From positions 372,001 to 436,000 of the forward strand of contig NC_033556.1 of assembly GCF_001680005.1 (NCBI RefSeq): DNA of 64,000 nucleotides. Reading direction: 5' to 3'. This DNA is from Plasmodium coatneyi (taxonomy: Eukaryota; Apicomplexa; Aconoidasida; Haemosporida; Plasmodiidae). Positions 1 to 10,963 of this stretch are shown here, in pieces. The notes below the pieces were generated by a model. It made no database searches. It was not told where the DNA came from and saw nothing but the letters and a program-made list of their open reading frames with translations. The number at the start of each line of letters is the position of its first letter. The first letter of the stretch is position 1. Position numbers and translations under genes: made by a program.

Positions 1-197
1 AAAGTAGTGGAACGAAAGAGGGGCATGCCATGAGCGTAGCATGCATATCTGCGCGGAAAAAATGCCCAAACGTATGAATACATGCGGATGCATTACCGAC
101 TCATCCTTTTCTTCTTACCCATCCCACCAACGCAGATAAGAGAACTTCCCCCTAAACCGAAACAGAAATCTATTTTGCCCACCACCGCTAGAACAAA
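1..197. other. 5' flank of HSP90
   Basis: Non-coding sequence immediately upstream of the HSP90 start codon, expected to be 5' untranslated region. No recognisable promoter element can be assigned from sequence alone. Confidence 0.6.
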
Positions 198-2936
198 ATG
201 TCAAAGGAAACCTTCGCATTCAACGCCGATATTAGGCAGTTAATGAGTTTAATCATTAACACATTTTACAGCAACAAGGAAATTTTCTTAAGAGAACTGA
301 TCAGTAATGCAAGTGACGCTCTGGATAAGATAAGATATGAAGCCATTACGGATACGCAGAAATTGTCGGCGGAGCCCGAGTTCTACATTAAAATTATTCC
401 AGACAAAACGAACAACACGCTAACGATTGAAGATTCTGGTATTGGTATGACAAAAAATGACTTGATTAACAACCTGGGAACGATCGCCAGATCGGGAACG
501 AAGGCATTTATGGAGGCCATTCAAGCCAGTGGGGACATTTCCATGATTGGACAGTTTGGTGTAGGTTTTTACTCAGCCTACCTTGTGGCAGATCACGTGG
601 TTGTTGTGTCGAAGAATAATGACGATGAGCAATACGTTTGGGAATCTGCAGCTGGTGGTTCTTTCACCGTCACGAAAGATGAAACTAATGAGAAAATGGG
701 AAGAGGTACCAAAATTATTCTCCACCTGAAGGATGACCAATTGGAATATTTGGAAGAAAAACGAATTAAGGACTTGGTGAAGAAGCACTCTGAATTTATT
801 TCCTTCCCAATTAAGTTATACTGTGAAAGACAGAACGAGAAGGAAATCACCGCTTCGGAGGATGAAGCAGACGAGGAAGATGCTGATGGAGAAAAGAAGA
901 AATCTGGAAAGGACCAACTGGAGGATGGAGAAAAGCAGACCCAAGAAGGCGAAGATGCTGATAAGGAAAAGAAAGAAGACAATGAGGAAGAAGAAGATAA
1001 GGAGAAAGGAGATGACCACCCCAAAGTGGAAGACGTAACGGAAGAGTTAGAAAATGCTGAGAAAAAAAAGAAAAAGGAAAAGAAAAAGAAAAAAATCCAC
1101 ACCGTTGAACATGAGTGGGAAGAATTAAACAAACAGAAACCCCTCTGGATGAGAAAACCTGAGGAAGTCACCAATGAAGAGTATGCCAGTTTTTACAAAT
1201 CTCTAACCAACGATTGGGAAGACCACCTAGCTGTCAAGCATTTCTCTGTTGAAGGACAACTAGAATTTAAGGCTCTTTTATTTATCCCGAAAAGAGCCCC
1301 CTTCGATATGTTCGAAAATAGAAAGAAGAGAAATAACATCAAGTTGTATGTCAGACGTGTTTTCATCATGGATGACTGTGAGGAGATCATCCCTGAGTGG
1401 CTCAACTTTGTGAAGGGTGTTGTCGACTCGGAGGACCTACCACTGAACATCTCCAGAGAGTCCCTACAACAGAACAAAATTCTGAAGGTCATCAAAAAGA
1501 ACCTTATCAAGAAATGCCTAGACATGTTTGCTGAGCTGGCCGAGAACAAGGACAACTACAAGAAGTTCTACGAACAGTTCAGTAAGAACCTGAAGCTGGG
1601 TATCCACGAGGATAACGCGAATCGCGCAAAGGTAGGTTCTACATCTACATCTACATCTATGTGTATATGTAGCACTGCAGGGGGAGCGGCGTCACCGCTT
1701 GCGAAATCAGCATGCCCTGCCATGTAACGATCCAAATTTAATTACATGCACGTGAACCCCAACGGGGGAAAACGCGTGTATGTCCAGACGTTTGGAAAAT
1801 CAACTCGGGAGCAACCACACTCGTAATCATGCGGGGTGTTATACTCCGCTGGTTAGTCGTCAAGTGGGTTGTCTTTTTTTGATCCCGTTCGCTTATCACC
1901 TTAGCATGTGTTTATTGTTTGCCCGTCATATGTTCACATATGACGGGTGAATAAGACGGCCGCGTGGCCACGACAATTAAACACATTGAGTCATGGAAGC
2001 GTAACATAATTCACCTCAGCAGTGCTACAAATTGGATCCATGTTTGGGTTGCTTTGTTTGCACCGCCCCTACCTACATTTGGTGATATTTCCCTTCATAC
2101 ATGTCCGTCTCCCCCACCTTTTTGTGCAGATCACTGAGTTGCTCCGCTTCCAAACCTCCAAGTCCGGTGATGAAATGATAGGACTGAAGGAGTACGTCGA
2201 CAGAATGAAGGAGAACCAAAAGGACATCTACTACATCACTGGTGAATCCATCAATGCGGTGTCCAACTCTCCATTTTTGGAAGCCCTAACGAAGAAAGGA
2301 TTTGAAGTGATATATATGGTTGACCCGATCGATGAGTATGCAGTACAACAGCTGAAGGACTTCGAAGGAAAGAAATTAAAATGTTGTACCAAGGAAGGTC
2401 TCGACATTGATGACTCTGAGGAAGCTAAAAAAACCTTCGAAACGATGAAGGCTGAATATGAGGGTCTATGTAAAGTCATAAAGGATGTGCTCCATGAGAA
2501 GGTAGAGAAAGTAGTTGTTGGACAGAGAATCACCGATTCACCATGTGTGTTGGTTACCTCTGAATTTGGCTGGTCAGCAAACATGGAAAGAATTATGAAA
2601 GCCCAAGCTTTGAGAGATAACTCCATGACTAGCTATATGTTGTCCAAAAAAATTATGGAAATCAATGCACGCCATCCAATCATTACTGCATTGAAGCAGA
2701 AGGCAGACGCAGACAAGTCTGACAAAACGGTCAAGGATTTAATATGGCTCCTATTCGATACGTCTCTTTTGACGTCCGGATTTGCGCTTGAGGAACCCAC
2801 CACCTTCTCTAAGAGAATCCACAGAATGATTAAATTGGGTCTGTCCATCGATGAGGATGAGAACAACGACATTGAGTTGCCACCTTTGGAGGAGACCATC
2901 GACGCTACGGACTCCAAGATGGAGGAAGTTGACTAA
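198..2936 (+). CDS. HSP90: Cytosolic heat shock protein 90 (two exons)
   Basis: ATP-dependent cytosolic chaperone that matures client kinases and regulatory proteins. Exon 1 is 198-1631 and exon 2 is 2130-2936. The intron (donor AAG|GTAGGT, acceptor GTGCAG|ATC, phase 0) joins NRAK to ITELLRF, giving 746 residues, close to the usual length for cytosolic HSP90. The N-terminal GHKL ATPase is clear: the helix LRELISNASDALDK holds Glu33 and Asn37, the IEDSGIGM loop holds Asp79, and the lid motif is GQFGVGFYSAYL. A long Glu/Lys-rich charged linker spans roughly residues 215-295. The middle domain keeps NISRESLQQ with the catalytic-loop Arg. The protein ends in MEEVD, the TPR-cochaperone docking motif, so it is the cytosolic form and not the ER or organellar form. 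The intron carries in-frame sequence that would extend each exon if unspliced. Confidence 0.97.
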
Positions 2937-4227
2937 TTGAAAATACTCTGCTCAATTGTCTTCAAATCATTGCATTAACCCCCCAATCCAGGAGAAGCAC
3001 AAAAAAACACACGTGTGTTGTGTATTGTGTGTGCATGCGGATTAGAGAGACCGGCCACGTTGGGGGACGGGGTGAGAAGGATATACCGCCGGACGGCTGT
3101 TCATATTTCGTTGCGCCCCTTCACCCATGTGGCCCTCTTTTCATTTTAACTCCCCCTGCATGTTACCGTTTCGGCACACCTCGCAGGGAGGCAAGCACCT
3201 ATAGCACATGTGGCATACACACATATATAAATATATTGTATATACATATATATATGAAAAAAAAAAAAAAAAAAAAAGCCACTTGTTTACCATTTCGATT
3301 TGAATTGTGTACCTGTGTGCATGCTATTTTTTCTCCTCCTTGTTGTGCCCATGTGTCCTTTTCAACCCCCCTGTGCGGGCAGTTGTTAATGCGTTCCTGC
3401 GCAAGTGCACGGATGGATACCCAGCAAATCCACATGCGTAAACTCCTGCACATGTTCTTTTACCCATTGTGAACTTTATAAAAAAAAAAAAAAAAAAAAG
3501 CAACCACAACAGCAATAACAACAACAATAACAACATGAGCAAAAAAAAAACTGTACGAGGAAAAAACGAATTTATAAATTTTAAGAATAAATTGAAACAC
3601 CTTTTTGGGAAAGTTCAACTGGCAGGAGCTGGGCATCGTAGAAGAGGAATGCGAAACCGAAACCCTCGTTTAAGCCCCCCACCTTCTCCGTGACACCTTT
3701 CCATACGACAACGCATCCACACATGTGCGTTCCTCCACGGGTGAATATTGCACATGCAGCCAAAGTGGCTAAGGGAACAACTTTCTACATTCACCTCCCT
3801 GAGGTGTAAATACGAAGGAGTGCTCCTCCCCCTTCATCCACCCCGTTTCACATACTACCGATTATCATTCTTTTGGAATATCTAATTAATTTTTTTTACG
3901 TCTCCACGGAAAAAATAAAAAAAAATAAAAAAAAAGGCGAGCAGCACTGCCTATGGGAAAGTGCCTCTTTACACGAACAAATGGGTTGAGGTATAATGAC
4001 AACATGACACCGGCACAGTGTGCACTTTAAAAATTTTTTTTTTTCACACAAATTTTGGCATTACCAAAGATAGACGCGATGAGGAGTAAGGAAGTCTCCC
4101 TTGATTGGACCTCCTTTCGCTTCCCCCACCGCAGTTCAAAAAAGAAAAAAAAAAAAAGGAAATTTTGCAAAACTAATCCAATGGAGGAATCCAGCAAAAT
4201 GTAGGACATCCCATCCGTCCGGTTAGA
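2937..4227. other. Convergent intergenic region, HSP90 to NKAP-like gene
   Basis: About 1.3 kb between two 3' ends, with no supportable gene. It holds several poly(dA)/poly(dT) runs (3256-3278, 3480-3499, 4033-4044, 4141-4157) and a short TATATA stretch near 3225-3255. Open frames here are interrupted by homopolymers and have no recognisable family similarity. Confidence 0.6.
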
Positions 4228-6868
4228 TTAGTTATTCTTACTCTCGTTTAGGATTGCCTCGTTCTGCTTCCGCAAAACCTCCTTCAAGTCACTTATGAGG
4301 GCATTCTCCCTATTGGCCCTCTCCTCGTAGTTAAACATGGCCAGGGCCCTCTGCTCCTCGGCGCTGTATACCTGATTCTCCTTTCGCATACGGATGGCGT
4401 TCATTCTTTTGTGCCTCGATCCACTCATGACATAACCAAGGCTCTCGAAATTTTCAATCGCCTCAGCAGACAACCCGACTTCTCCTCTTCTTGGAATTCT
4501 CTTCCCCTTTTGTACGAACTGTGCAATGGCTTGCCCCTCTCCGGGCATCATGGCCACACCATAGTCTATTTGTTGGTTGGCTAATTTAACGTTCACGTCT
4601 AGTGGCTTGGGTCCCACGTCGCTTCCTTCTCCGGATGAGTCTTCCCCCTCCTGCGCTTCGAGCAGTTCTTCTTCCTTCTCTTCCGTTTCGTTCACCTCCA
4701 TTTTACTCTCTTCCGTTTCGTTCACCTCCATTTTACTCTCTTCCGTTTCGTTCACCTCTATTTTACTCTCCTCCGACTTCTTCCCCTTTTCACATACTCC
4801 CTCCTTGCTCACGTCCACATCATGCAGAGAGTCGTACCCCTCACACAGGAAGGACAGGGACGTGGCAGACGTGGCAGATGTGGCGGCCGCGTCGCTCTTT
4901 TCCCCATCACTGTCAGAATAGTCCGATCCTCTTTTATGTTTGTTTCTCCTTTTGGATTTCTTCTTGCTTTCTTCATGCTTGCTATTCTTCTTTTTTTTTT
5001 TCTCCTCATGTTTGCTCTTCCTCTTTTTTTTTTCCTTGCGTTCTTTTTCGCTTCGTCTTTTCACCTCTTCGTGCTTTCTGTGTTTATGTTTTTTTTTGTC
5101 CCGCTTGTGGCTGTCGCTGTAATTGCTACTACTCCTGCTGCTGCTTCTGTATCTGCGATGGTTGTCCTTTCTGGAGGACTTTTTCTCCTTTTTGCTTTTT
5201 CTTCTCTCCACGGATGATCGCCTCTTCCCCTTTTCGAGGCTCCTTTCATTTTCTACTCCCCCCCCGGACGATACACTTTTTGAATATTTCTTTCCCCCCC
5301 TCTTCCGCCTGTGTGAGGTATCATTATTATTGTATTTTCCCTTTTCACCACGCAAGCGCGACCTAGACCTGGAGGAAGTACCGTTCCTCTTCCTACCGGC
5401 GTTATCATCCTCATCACTGCGCCGATCAACATAGGAGTCCCCCTTACGGTGCTTTCCCTTTTGAGTTTTTTCACCTTTTCTGTGTTTATGTTTATGCTTC
5501 TCATCCCTTTTGTTGTCTGCCTTCCCTTCTCGGTCGCAACGGGAGGATGCCCCATCAGCATCATCATCGTTTGGCACGAACTTCTTCCAGGTACTTGGAG
5601 ACAATGACTTAGATCGTCTGAAAATTTTGTGCTGATCAAAGGGTAGACCAAACCTGTAGTCATTTTTTTTTTTGCAACCAGTGTGTGTAGTTATTCCAGC
5701 TTTCCTTCGTTGTGTGGTACCCTAAAGGAACTCGAAAGTATTTCTTTTCTACTTTTTCTCCTGTCCGTTGGTTGTACAAATATCTGTTTTGTCTTTCTTC
5801 CCTCCTGAAGTGTGCGTGATCATCATCCCGCAGTTGGCTCCCCCTTTCTCGTGCGTTCAAGGATGTGTTGTGTCTATCTCTCCAGGAGTCTCTTTCCTTG
5901 CTTCGTCTGTGGCGGTCCCCGCTTCGAATGCGATCTCGGCTTCTATCCCGATCACGACTTCTACCTCTCCTCGGACTGTCGTGCATCCCCCTTCTGAAAC
6001 GCTCCTCATACGAGGGACTGTCCCTTCGAGGGACCATCCTCCCTCGGTAGTCCCTCCTATGGTCCCTTTCGGCAGAGCTAAACCGGGGGGAGTTACTGGC
6101 ACCCCTTCTATAACGCTCGTTTGGATTATAACGGTTAATTCTATTTCTATTGGGGGGCATATACAACTCCCTGCTGTCATAACTTGGTCGTTTTTTCACC
6201 CCACGCGATGTGGAGCGATTGATTGTGGAGTTACTTCCTCCTCGTGGACGTTTCCTGTTCTTCCGGTTTGGGTACCCTTTACTTAAGCTTCTGTCTTGAG
6301 ACACGCTTTGTTCCTCCTCTTCTGCAGCTCTTCCGTTTTCCCCATCACAAATTCCATTCTCCCTTTTAAACTTCTCTAATTTTTTCTTCAGTTCAGCTCG
6401 TAAAGTTTCTCGGTCCTTCTGCATTGGAGCGGGTTCCCTCTTGGTAGTCTCCCTGGAGGGTGGTGGGGACCCGGCTTTGTCATTGCCATTATCGTTGCCG
6501 TTGCTTCGTTCACTTCTCCTGCTGCTTGCGCTTCGAACACTTTCACTTGCGCGCCCCACCCAACGGGCACTATACTCCTCCTTGAGTTTTCTCAGCTTTT
6601 CCTTCAGTTGAAAAAACTTGCTTTTGTTGTCACTTTTGGCCTGTTCAGTGGTAGCCTCCTTTGGGCTCGAACTCTCCTTTTCGTGTTTCACCGAATCGGC
6701 ACTATTGGCATCATCATTTGCACCACTATTATTGACACTTTTGAGCCTTTTTAGTTTTTCCTTAAGTTCCATATGCTTCTGCTCAAACTGTTTTTTCTTC
6801 AGTTGGTCGAGGGGGTCTTCCCTGCTGCCACTGCCACTGCCGCTGCTGCTTACAGCGTCGCTACTCAT
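4228..6868 (-). CDS. NKAP: NKAP-like RS-rich splicing/transcription factor, frameshifted at a poly(A) run
   Basis: The diagnostic part is the C-terminal NKAP/SynMuv domain at 4228-4550: IPRRGEVGLSAEAIENFE, GYVMSGSRHKRMNAIRMRKE, a YSAEEQRALAMFNYEER stretch, and a final helix. NKAP proteins are nuclear and bind RNA and spliceosome components. Upstream lies a very basic Lys/Arg/Ser region, three copies of a 10-residue acidic repeat (4681-4770), and an N-terminal part (5660-6868) rich in SR/RD dipeptides that starts MSSDAVSSSGSG. The two parts are in different frames: the N-terminal frame stops at TGA right after a run of 11 A (5663-5673 on the + strand). With ten A the frame would run straight through plausible basic sequence into the C-terminal part. 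I infer a single gene of roughly 850-880 residues with a homopolymer sequencing error or a real frameshift. A start at 6868 is supported by the long open N-terminal frame. Confidence 0.75.
4681..4770 (-). repeat. Three 30-bp coding repeats in the NKAP-like gene
   Basis: Three tandem 30-bp units (4681-4710, 4711-4740, 4741-4770), differing by a single base, encode the repeated decapeptide EESKMEVNET (Met to Ile in one unit). Unit length is a multiple of three, so copy-number change keeps the frame. Confidence 0.9.
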
Positions 6869-8263
6869 CGTGGATTCTCTTTTTAGTCGTTATTACCGTT
6901 TGAACTGTGCATGGGGTAAGCATGCGTAAGGGCTTTTTTTTCGAATAGGTATATGTAGATGGGTAGGTGGCGGCACTTCCAAGTGAGTACACTTCTGGGG
7001 ACGCCTCTTCGTTGCATAGTACTTCCTCGAGGAAACCCTAGCCAAGTCCTTTCCCGCTGTGGTCGGAGCAGTACGTCCGTCCCACAACTGGACCCCTCTT
7101 TTTGGGAAGAAAAAATTACTCCTCCCGTAGGCGGCTTGCGCTGTCGTGTATGGAAAATACCAACTTCACAATTTCGAGCAGCGTGCTCTGAATCGTCACG
7201 CAGAGGATACAAAGTTGGATATTCTCATTTCGGGTGAAAACTGTCCCCTCAAGAGGATGCTCGCCAAACAATTTTCCCACGGAAGTACGTGTCAAACCAC
7301 GTGGTGAATGCTTAAAAGGAGCTTCACCTTTTTCTTCGCACGCTTAACGCTTTCTGCAATTTTTTGCGTACCACATGCGCCGCAAAAAATACCCGTTTGG
7401 GGGAACAGTGGTGACATATACGTTTCGCGCTCTGCAAATTTGAATGGTATGTTTTTTTTTTTTTTTTTTTTTTTTTTTTGCCACGATTTTTCTCTTTAAT
7501 TTTCCCATCCGAACAAGGTCATATAAGCCGCTTGTTTTGTTCAGTTTTTGTTGCCTGCCCAACGGAATAGCATCTGTGAAGATGACCCTCTTCTGTTTTC
7601 CATCATTTTGCTTCCTTCCCATTTTAAGCGAATTGCCCCTTTTTTCTATTTTTCACATTGTGCGGGAAAGAACAAGAAGGCCCTTTTGCAACAGCGGGGA
7701 TGCAACTCCAAGAGGAGTATCACCAACAACACAGGCATCTCACTGCCCAGGTTTCGCCCCCTGTAGACCACTTCCCCATTTCGCTATAAACGTCAACCTT
7801 CTAAGCACCACACCGCAACTGACAAAATTAAAACGTCTTAATTTTTTTATACCCTCCTCGAAGGGTTGTGAACAATGTTGGAAAGGATAAAAAAAAAGAA
7901 AAGGGAACACAAGGGGAAACAGACGAATGGGGGAAATGTCACCTCTGTGCAGCTAGGCAGAGGAACTATGTAGAGCTACCAACTGCACCCCCGCGAGAGG
8001 GAAACCCCTCGAACTTGCTCGAAGCTACATTTCGTTCAAAATGGAGTTCACAAAACATTTGACGCGTTAGTTGATGCGTTAGTTGATGCGTTAGTCGATG
8101 CAACGCTTAAAGACACAACTGCGAGGGGAAGACGCAATGGGACGCGTTTCACACGTGTATGATGTGTTTGGCCACCGTACTTCTGCGCATCTATGAGGAA
8201 AAGCGTACTCCTATCTGGGTGCATAACTTCCCCCACACACGTAGGGGTAGCCACTGTGACAAT
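6869..8263. other. Intergenic region upstream of the NKAP-like gene
   Basis: About 1.4 kb holding the likely promoter and 5' UTR of the minus-strand NKAP-like gene and the 3' end of the alveolin-like gene. It contains a poly(T) run at 7451-7479 and a small 12-bp tandem repeat (three copies of GCGTTAGTTGAT, about 8064-8099). No supportable gene. Confidence 0.55.
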
Positions 8264-8977
8264 TCATTGTACCACAGGAGGGGCGTGGTCGATGTACTTG
8301 CGCTCTTCTATGGGGACGTCACACGGAACAGGCGCAATGATATTCTCGTAAACGATGTATGGCTTCTCAACACAACAGTCCACGTAGATAACCTCATCAG
8401 TGTACCTTATCACGGGGATTATTTTCTTACGGATGGGAACTATTTTAAAATTATCTCTAAATTTTAACATGGGGACTTGGACAGGTATGACAACGGGTTT
8501 GGGAACCAAGTAGGTGTAATCAACATGGACGTTCTCCTTTAAACAGTTAACAATTTCGATGTTTTTTTTTAATTTAGGCACGAACACTGTTTCGAATTTC
8601 GGTCCAGCATATTCGTTCTCACCTTTAAATAGGTTAGTTGGAGGGTGCTCTGTAGTTACCTCCTTTTCATGTGCGTACTTCGTGTGGTAAAGCTGACCTG
8701 ACGGCGAAACCATCGTTGGAGTCGAATTGGTCCACCTTTTCATGACTTCTTCATTTTCTCTTTTTTCCTCCTTTTTCAAATTTTCATACAATTTTATGAG
8801 ATACTCCTCTCCTTTTTTGACATACGTATTAACCTCCTCTACCAACTCGACTGGCTTGTAAAATGCGTTTATCTTCTCACATTCCGAATGAATGGTGCGC
8901 TTGGTAATTGGCTTTACAACACTTATGTGTATGTCGTTTTCTTGGTTGATGAAATCATCAGTTTGGTTAATTTGCAT
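8264..8977 (-). CDS. Alveolin-like inner membrane complex protein (IMC1 family)
   Basis: A 237-residue single-exon protein. The second half (residues about 125-237) is built of short Val/Pro/Ile-rich, alternately charged segments of the alveolin type: KFETVFVPKLKKNIEIVNCL, VPKPVVIPVQVPM, EKPYIVYENIIAPVPCDV and PIEERKYIDHAPPVVQ. Alveolins form the filamentous subpellicular network under the inner membrane complex of apicomplexan zoites. The N-terminal half is acidic and helical with no signal peptide. It is short for the family, whose members are often 250-800 residues. By locus position it probably corresponds to one of the small IMC1 proteins of P. falciparum chromosome 7 (possibly IMC1d), but I cannot fix the letter from sequence alone. 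Confidence 0.75.
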   Translation of the reverse strand: MQINQTDDFINQENDIHISVVKPITKRTIHSECEKINAFYKPVELVEEVNTYVKKGEEYLIKLYENLKKEEKRENEEVMKRWTNSTPTMVSPSGQLYHTKYAHEKEVTTEHPPTNLFKGENEYAGPKFETVFVPKLKKNIEIVNCLKENVHVDYTYLVPKPVVIPVQVPMLKFRDNFKIVPIRKKIIPVIRYTDEVIYVDCCVEKPYIVYENIIAPVPCDVPIEERKYIDHAPPVVQ

Positions 8978-9682
8978 GAAGTTCTTCTCCTCCTGGTTTG
9001 TAAAGGGGGAGCAAAAAATGGGGATTTCTCCACCACGTGTAGCGCATATGCAGCTAATTTGTTGAAGATGTCTGCGTCTTTGCGCATTATTGCGCTATTT
9101 TGCAATATTGCTTTTTTTTTTTTTGTACTCCTTCTCGTCCCTACCTGTGTGTACCCATCGTTCAGTAGCAACTCCATTGTAAAAACAGATGCTCTTCTTT
9201 GTAAGTTTGGCGGCAAGTGGTCGTCTACAGCTGGATATACACACGGACGTGCACGCACAAACGTTTAGCTTCACAAATTGATGCTTTTTAAATACCCAAA
9301 AAGGTGTAAATAATGTGAAACACACATGTGTAAATGATACATGATGGGCGTAGTCCCTTCCCCCGCTGTTACGCCTCTTTTCCCGTGCACACGAGGATAC
9401 TCGAATGAAGCGACGGCATCACACACATTTATGCGCGAACTACGACAAAATGGAACACAAAAACAACATTCATTTTAAGAGAAAAAACGACTGGAATGGT
9501 GAAAGTGTATAAATAGTTCACCCGTTCAACCTTTCAACGTTTCTACACCTCCGAAGACTTAATGAACAACTGCCCCTTCGTACAACAGGTGAATAATTTA
9601 AAAAAACGCATGAACTGTTATAGCGTAAGTGTTTTTTCGTAAGTGTGCAAAACAGCTAAAAAGGGGAGCGAATTCGGCTAGA

Positions 9683-9713
<31 letters not shown>

Positions 9714-10252
9714 CCATTTTGGCTATTTTACCTGTACAGTTCAGAAAAAAAAGGGAAGTTCATTGTGTGAATTTTTTTTTTTTTTTCTCCATTTTGGCAA
9801 TTTAAATTGTAGGAATGTTCATTCAAATGATGGTTGTTAAAATATGGGAAAAATGCAGATCAGTTCGGCGTGGAAACATCCCCACCATGAGTGAGCACGC
9901 GTTTAAATTGGTCTATAAAGACGTACAAAAAAAAGAGGTTCACCGAATGAAAGTGGATCCAGCTGAACCTCGCTGGGTGTGCATACGAAGGTGTACGTTT
10001 GTACGTATGCACTTAGGTGTGTGTTTATCTGCCTCATTTTTGTGTTGTTCCATCCCCCATATGGCAGTGCACTAATCTCCAAAGAGATTATTATTAAAGA
10101 TGAGCACATCCAATGATGCATAAACACCGTCGCGATTTCTCAGCGAAACTGATGGAGGACAAACACTCGACAGCGCAACGATCGCAGATTTGCCGCACCG
10201 CTTATTCAGCAATGTCGTCTGCCGCCATCCTGCTCCCGTGTGATTAATCCCC
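8978..10252. other. Intergenic region upstream of the alveolin-like gene
   Basis: About 1.3 kb. It should hold the promoter and 5' UTR of the minus-strand alveolin-like gene and the 3' end of the next minus-strand gene. Poly(T) runs lie at 9111-9124, 9687-9713 and 9771-9786. No coding sequence supported. Confidence 0.55.
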
Positions 10253-10963
10253 TCATGCTTCCCCCTTCTCTGCAGCTTCTTCTTCCCTCTTTCGCAAAAG
10301 CTCCGTATCGTGGTGATACTTACTCATGTGTAGGTAACACGGGTGAGGGGGCATAAAGTCCTCCAGAATCCAGTGCGGTCCTCTTTCTTTTCTTCTGCGA
10401 TCGAGGTACCTCGTAATGGGGTTGGTGTTTTCAGCTCGTTCTCTTTCCTTATTAGCCTCCACCCACTCTACGGTAAATCTCTTCGGTTTTATGCCCAAAT
10501 AGGACACATGGTGAAATGTAAAGGCCATACCAAAGGCAAATAAAAAATAGGGAATAAAGGCTAAAGGTAAGGGGTATTGTAGTAACCACGCTAGTAAGGG
10601 CCTATGATCTTTTGCGAATTCTCCCTGTAAATAGGTGTGAAAAACGCCTGCCGGTCTTAAGGTCCATCTTTCCCAATTGTACTTATGGTTATAATACCTC
10701 TGGTTCAGACGATACGTTTTGGGTTCCCCATTTGGCAAAAATTCCCTTGGTGGGGGTTCCGGCAGATTTATCCCCAACGGTTGCGATGCAACATACCTCT
10801 TGAGTATTCCGTTAACATTTCTGCTCATAAAAATGAAGCTTGGGCATTTCGCATTAGACTTCTTGGCCAAATTCAACCGCAGCAGCATCTTCACTTTTGG
10901 GTGGAGGGGGACTAAATTGCTTGGCTCCGTCGATTGTGCTTGATCACGCGCAAACGTCGGCAC
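10253..10963 (-). CDS. Conserved membrane protein, probably mitochondrial
   Basis: A 236-residue protein with no family I can name with certainty. A Pro-rich segment near residues 65-90 (LPEPPPREFLPNGEPKTYRL) is followed by an aromatic basic segment (NQRYYNHKYNWERWTLRP), one strong hydrophobic segment (about residues 125-150, WLLQYPLPLAFIPYFLFAFG) and a charged Arg/Glu-rich C-terminal tail ending around HPCYLHMSKYHHD. The second Met (residue 26) begins MLLRLNLAKKSNAKC, a basic amphipathic sequence typical of a mitochondrial presequence, so the true start may be near 10,888. Single-pass proteins with aromatic, basic flanks of this kind are common among apicomplexan respiratory-chain accessory subunits. 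That role is an inference, not a recognised match. Confidence 0.7.
   Translation of the reverse strand: MPTFARDQAQSTEPSNLVPLHPKVKMLLRLNLAKKSNAKCPSFIFMSRNVNGILKRYVASQPLGINLPEPPPREFLPNGEPKTYRLNQRYYNHKYNWERWTLRPAGVFHTYLQGEFAKDHRPLLAWLLQYPLPLAFIPYFLFAFGMAFTFHHVSYLGIKPKRFTVEWVEANKERERAENTNPITRYLDRRRKERGPHWILEDFMPPHPCYLHMSKYHHDTELLRKREEEAAEKGEA

Noticed and set aside
593..1174. Ser-rich ORF antisense to HSP90
   Set aside because: Mirror of the Glu/Lys-rich linker codons of HSP90.
3020..3472. 150-residue plus-strand ORF after HSP90
   Set aside because: Contains a poly-Lys homopolymer and no recognisable sequence; lies in convergent 3' flanks.
4602..5366. Long plus-strand ORFs rich in Ser, Phe, Pro
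   Set aside because: Antisense shadows of the Lys/Arg/Glu-rich NKAP-like gene.
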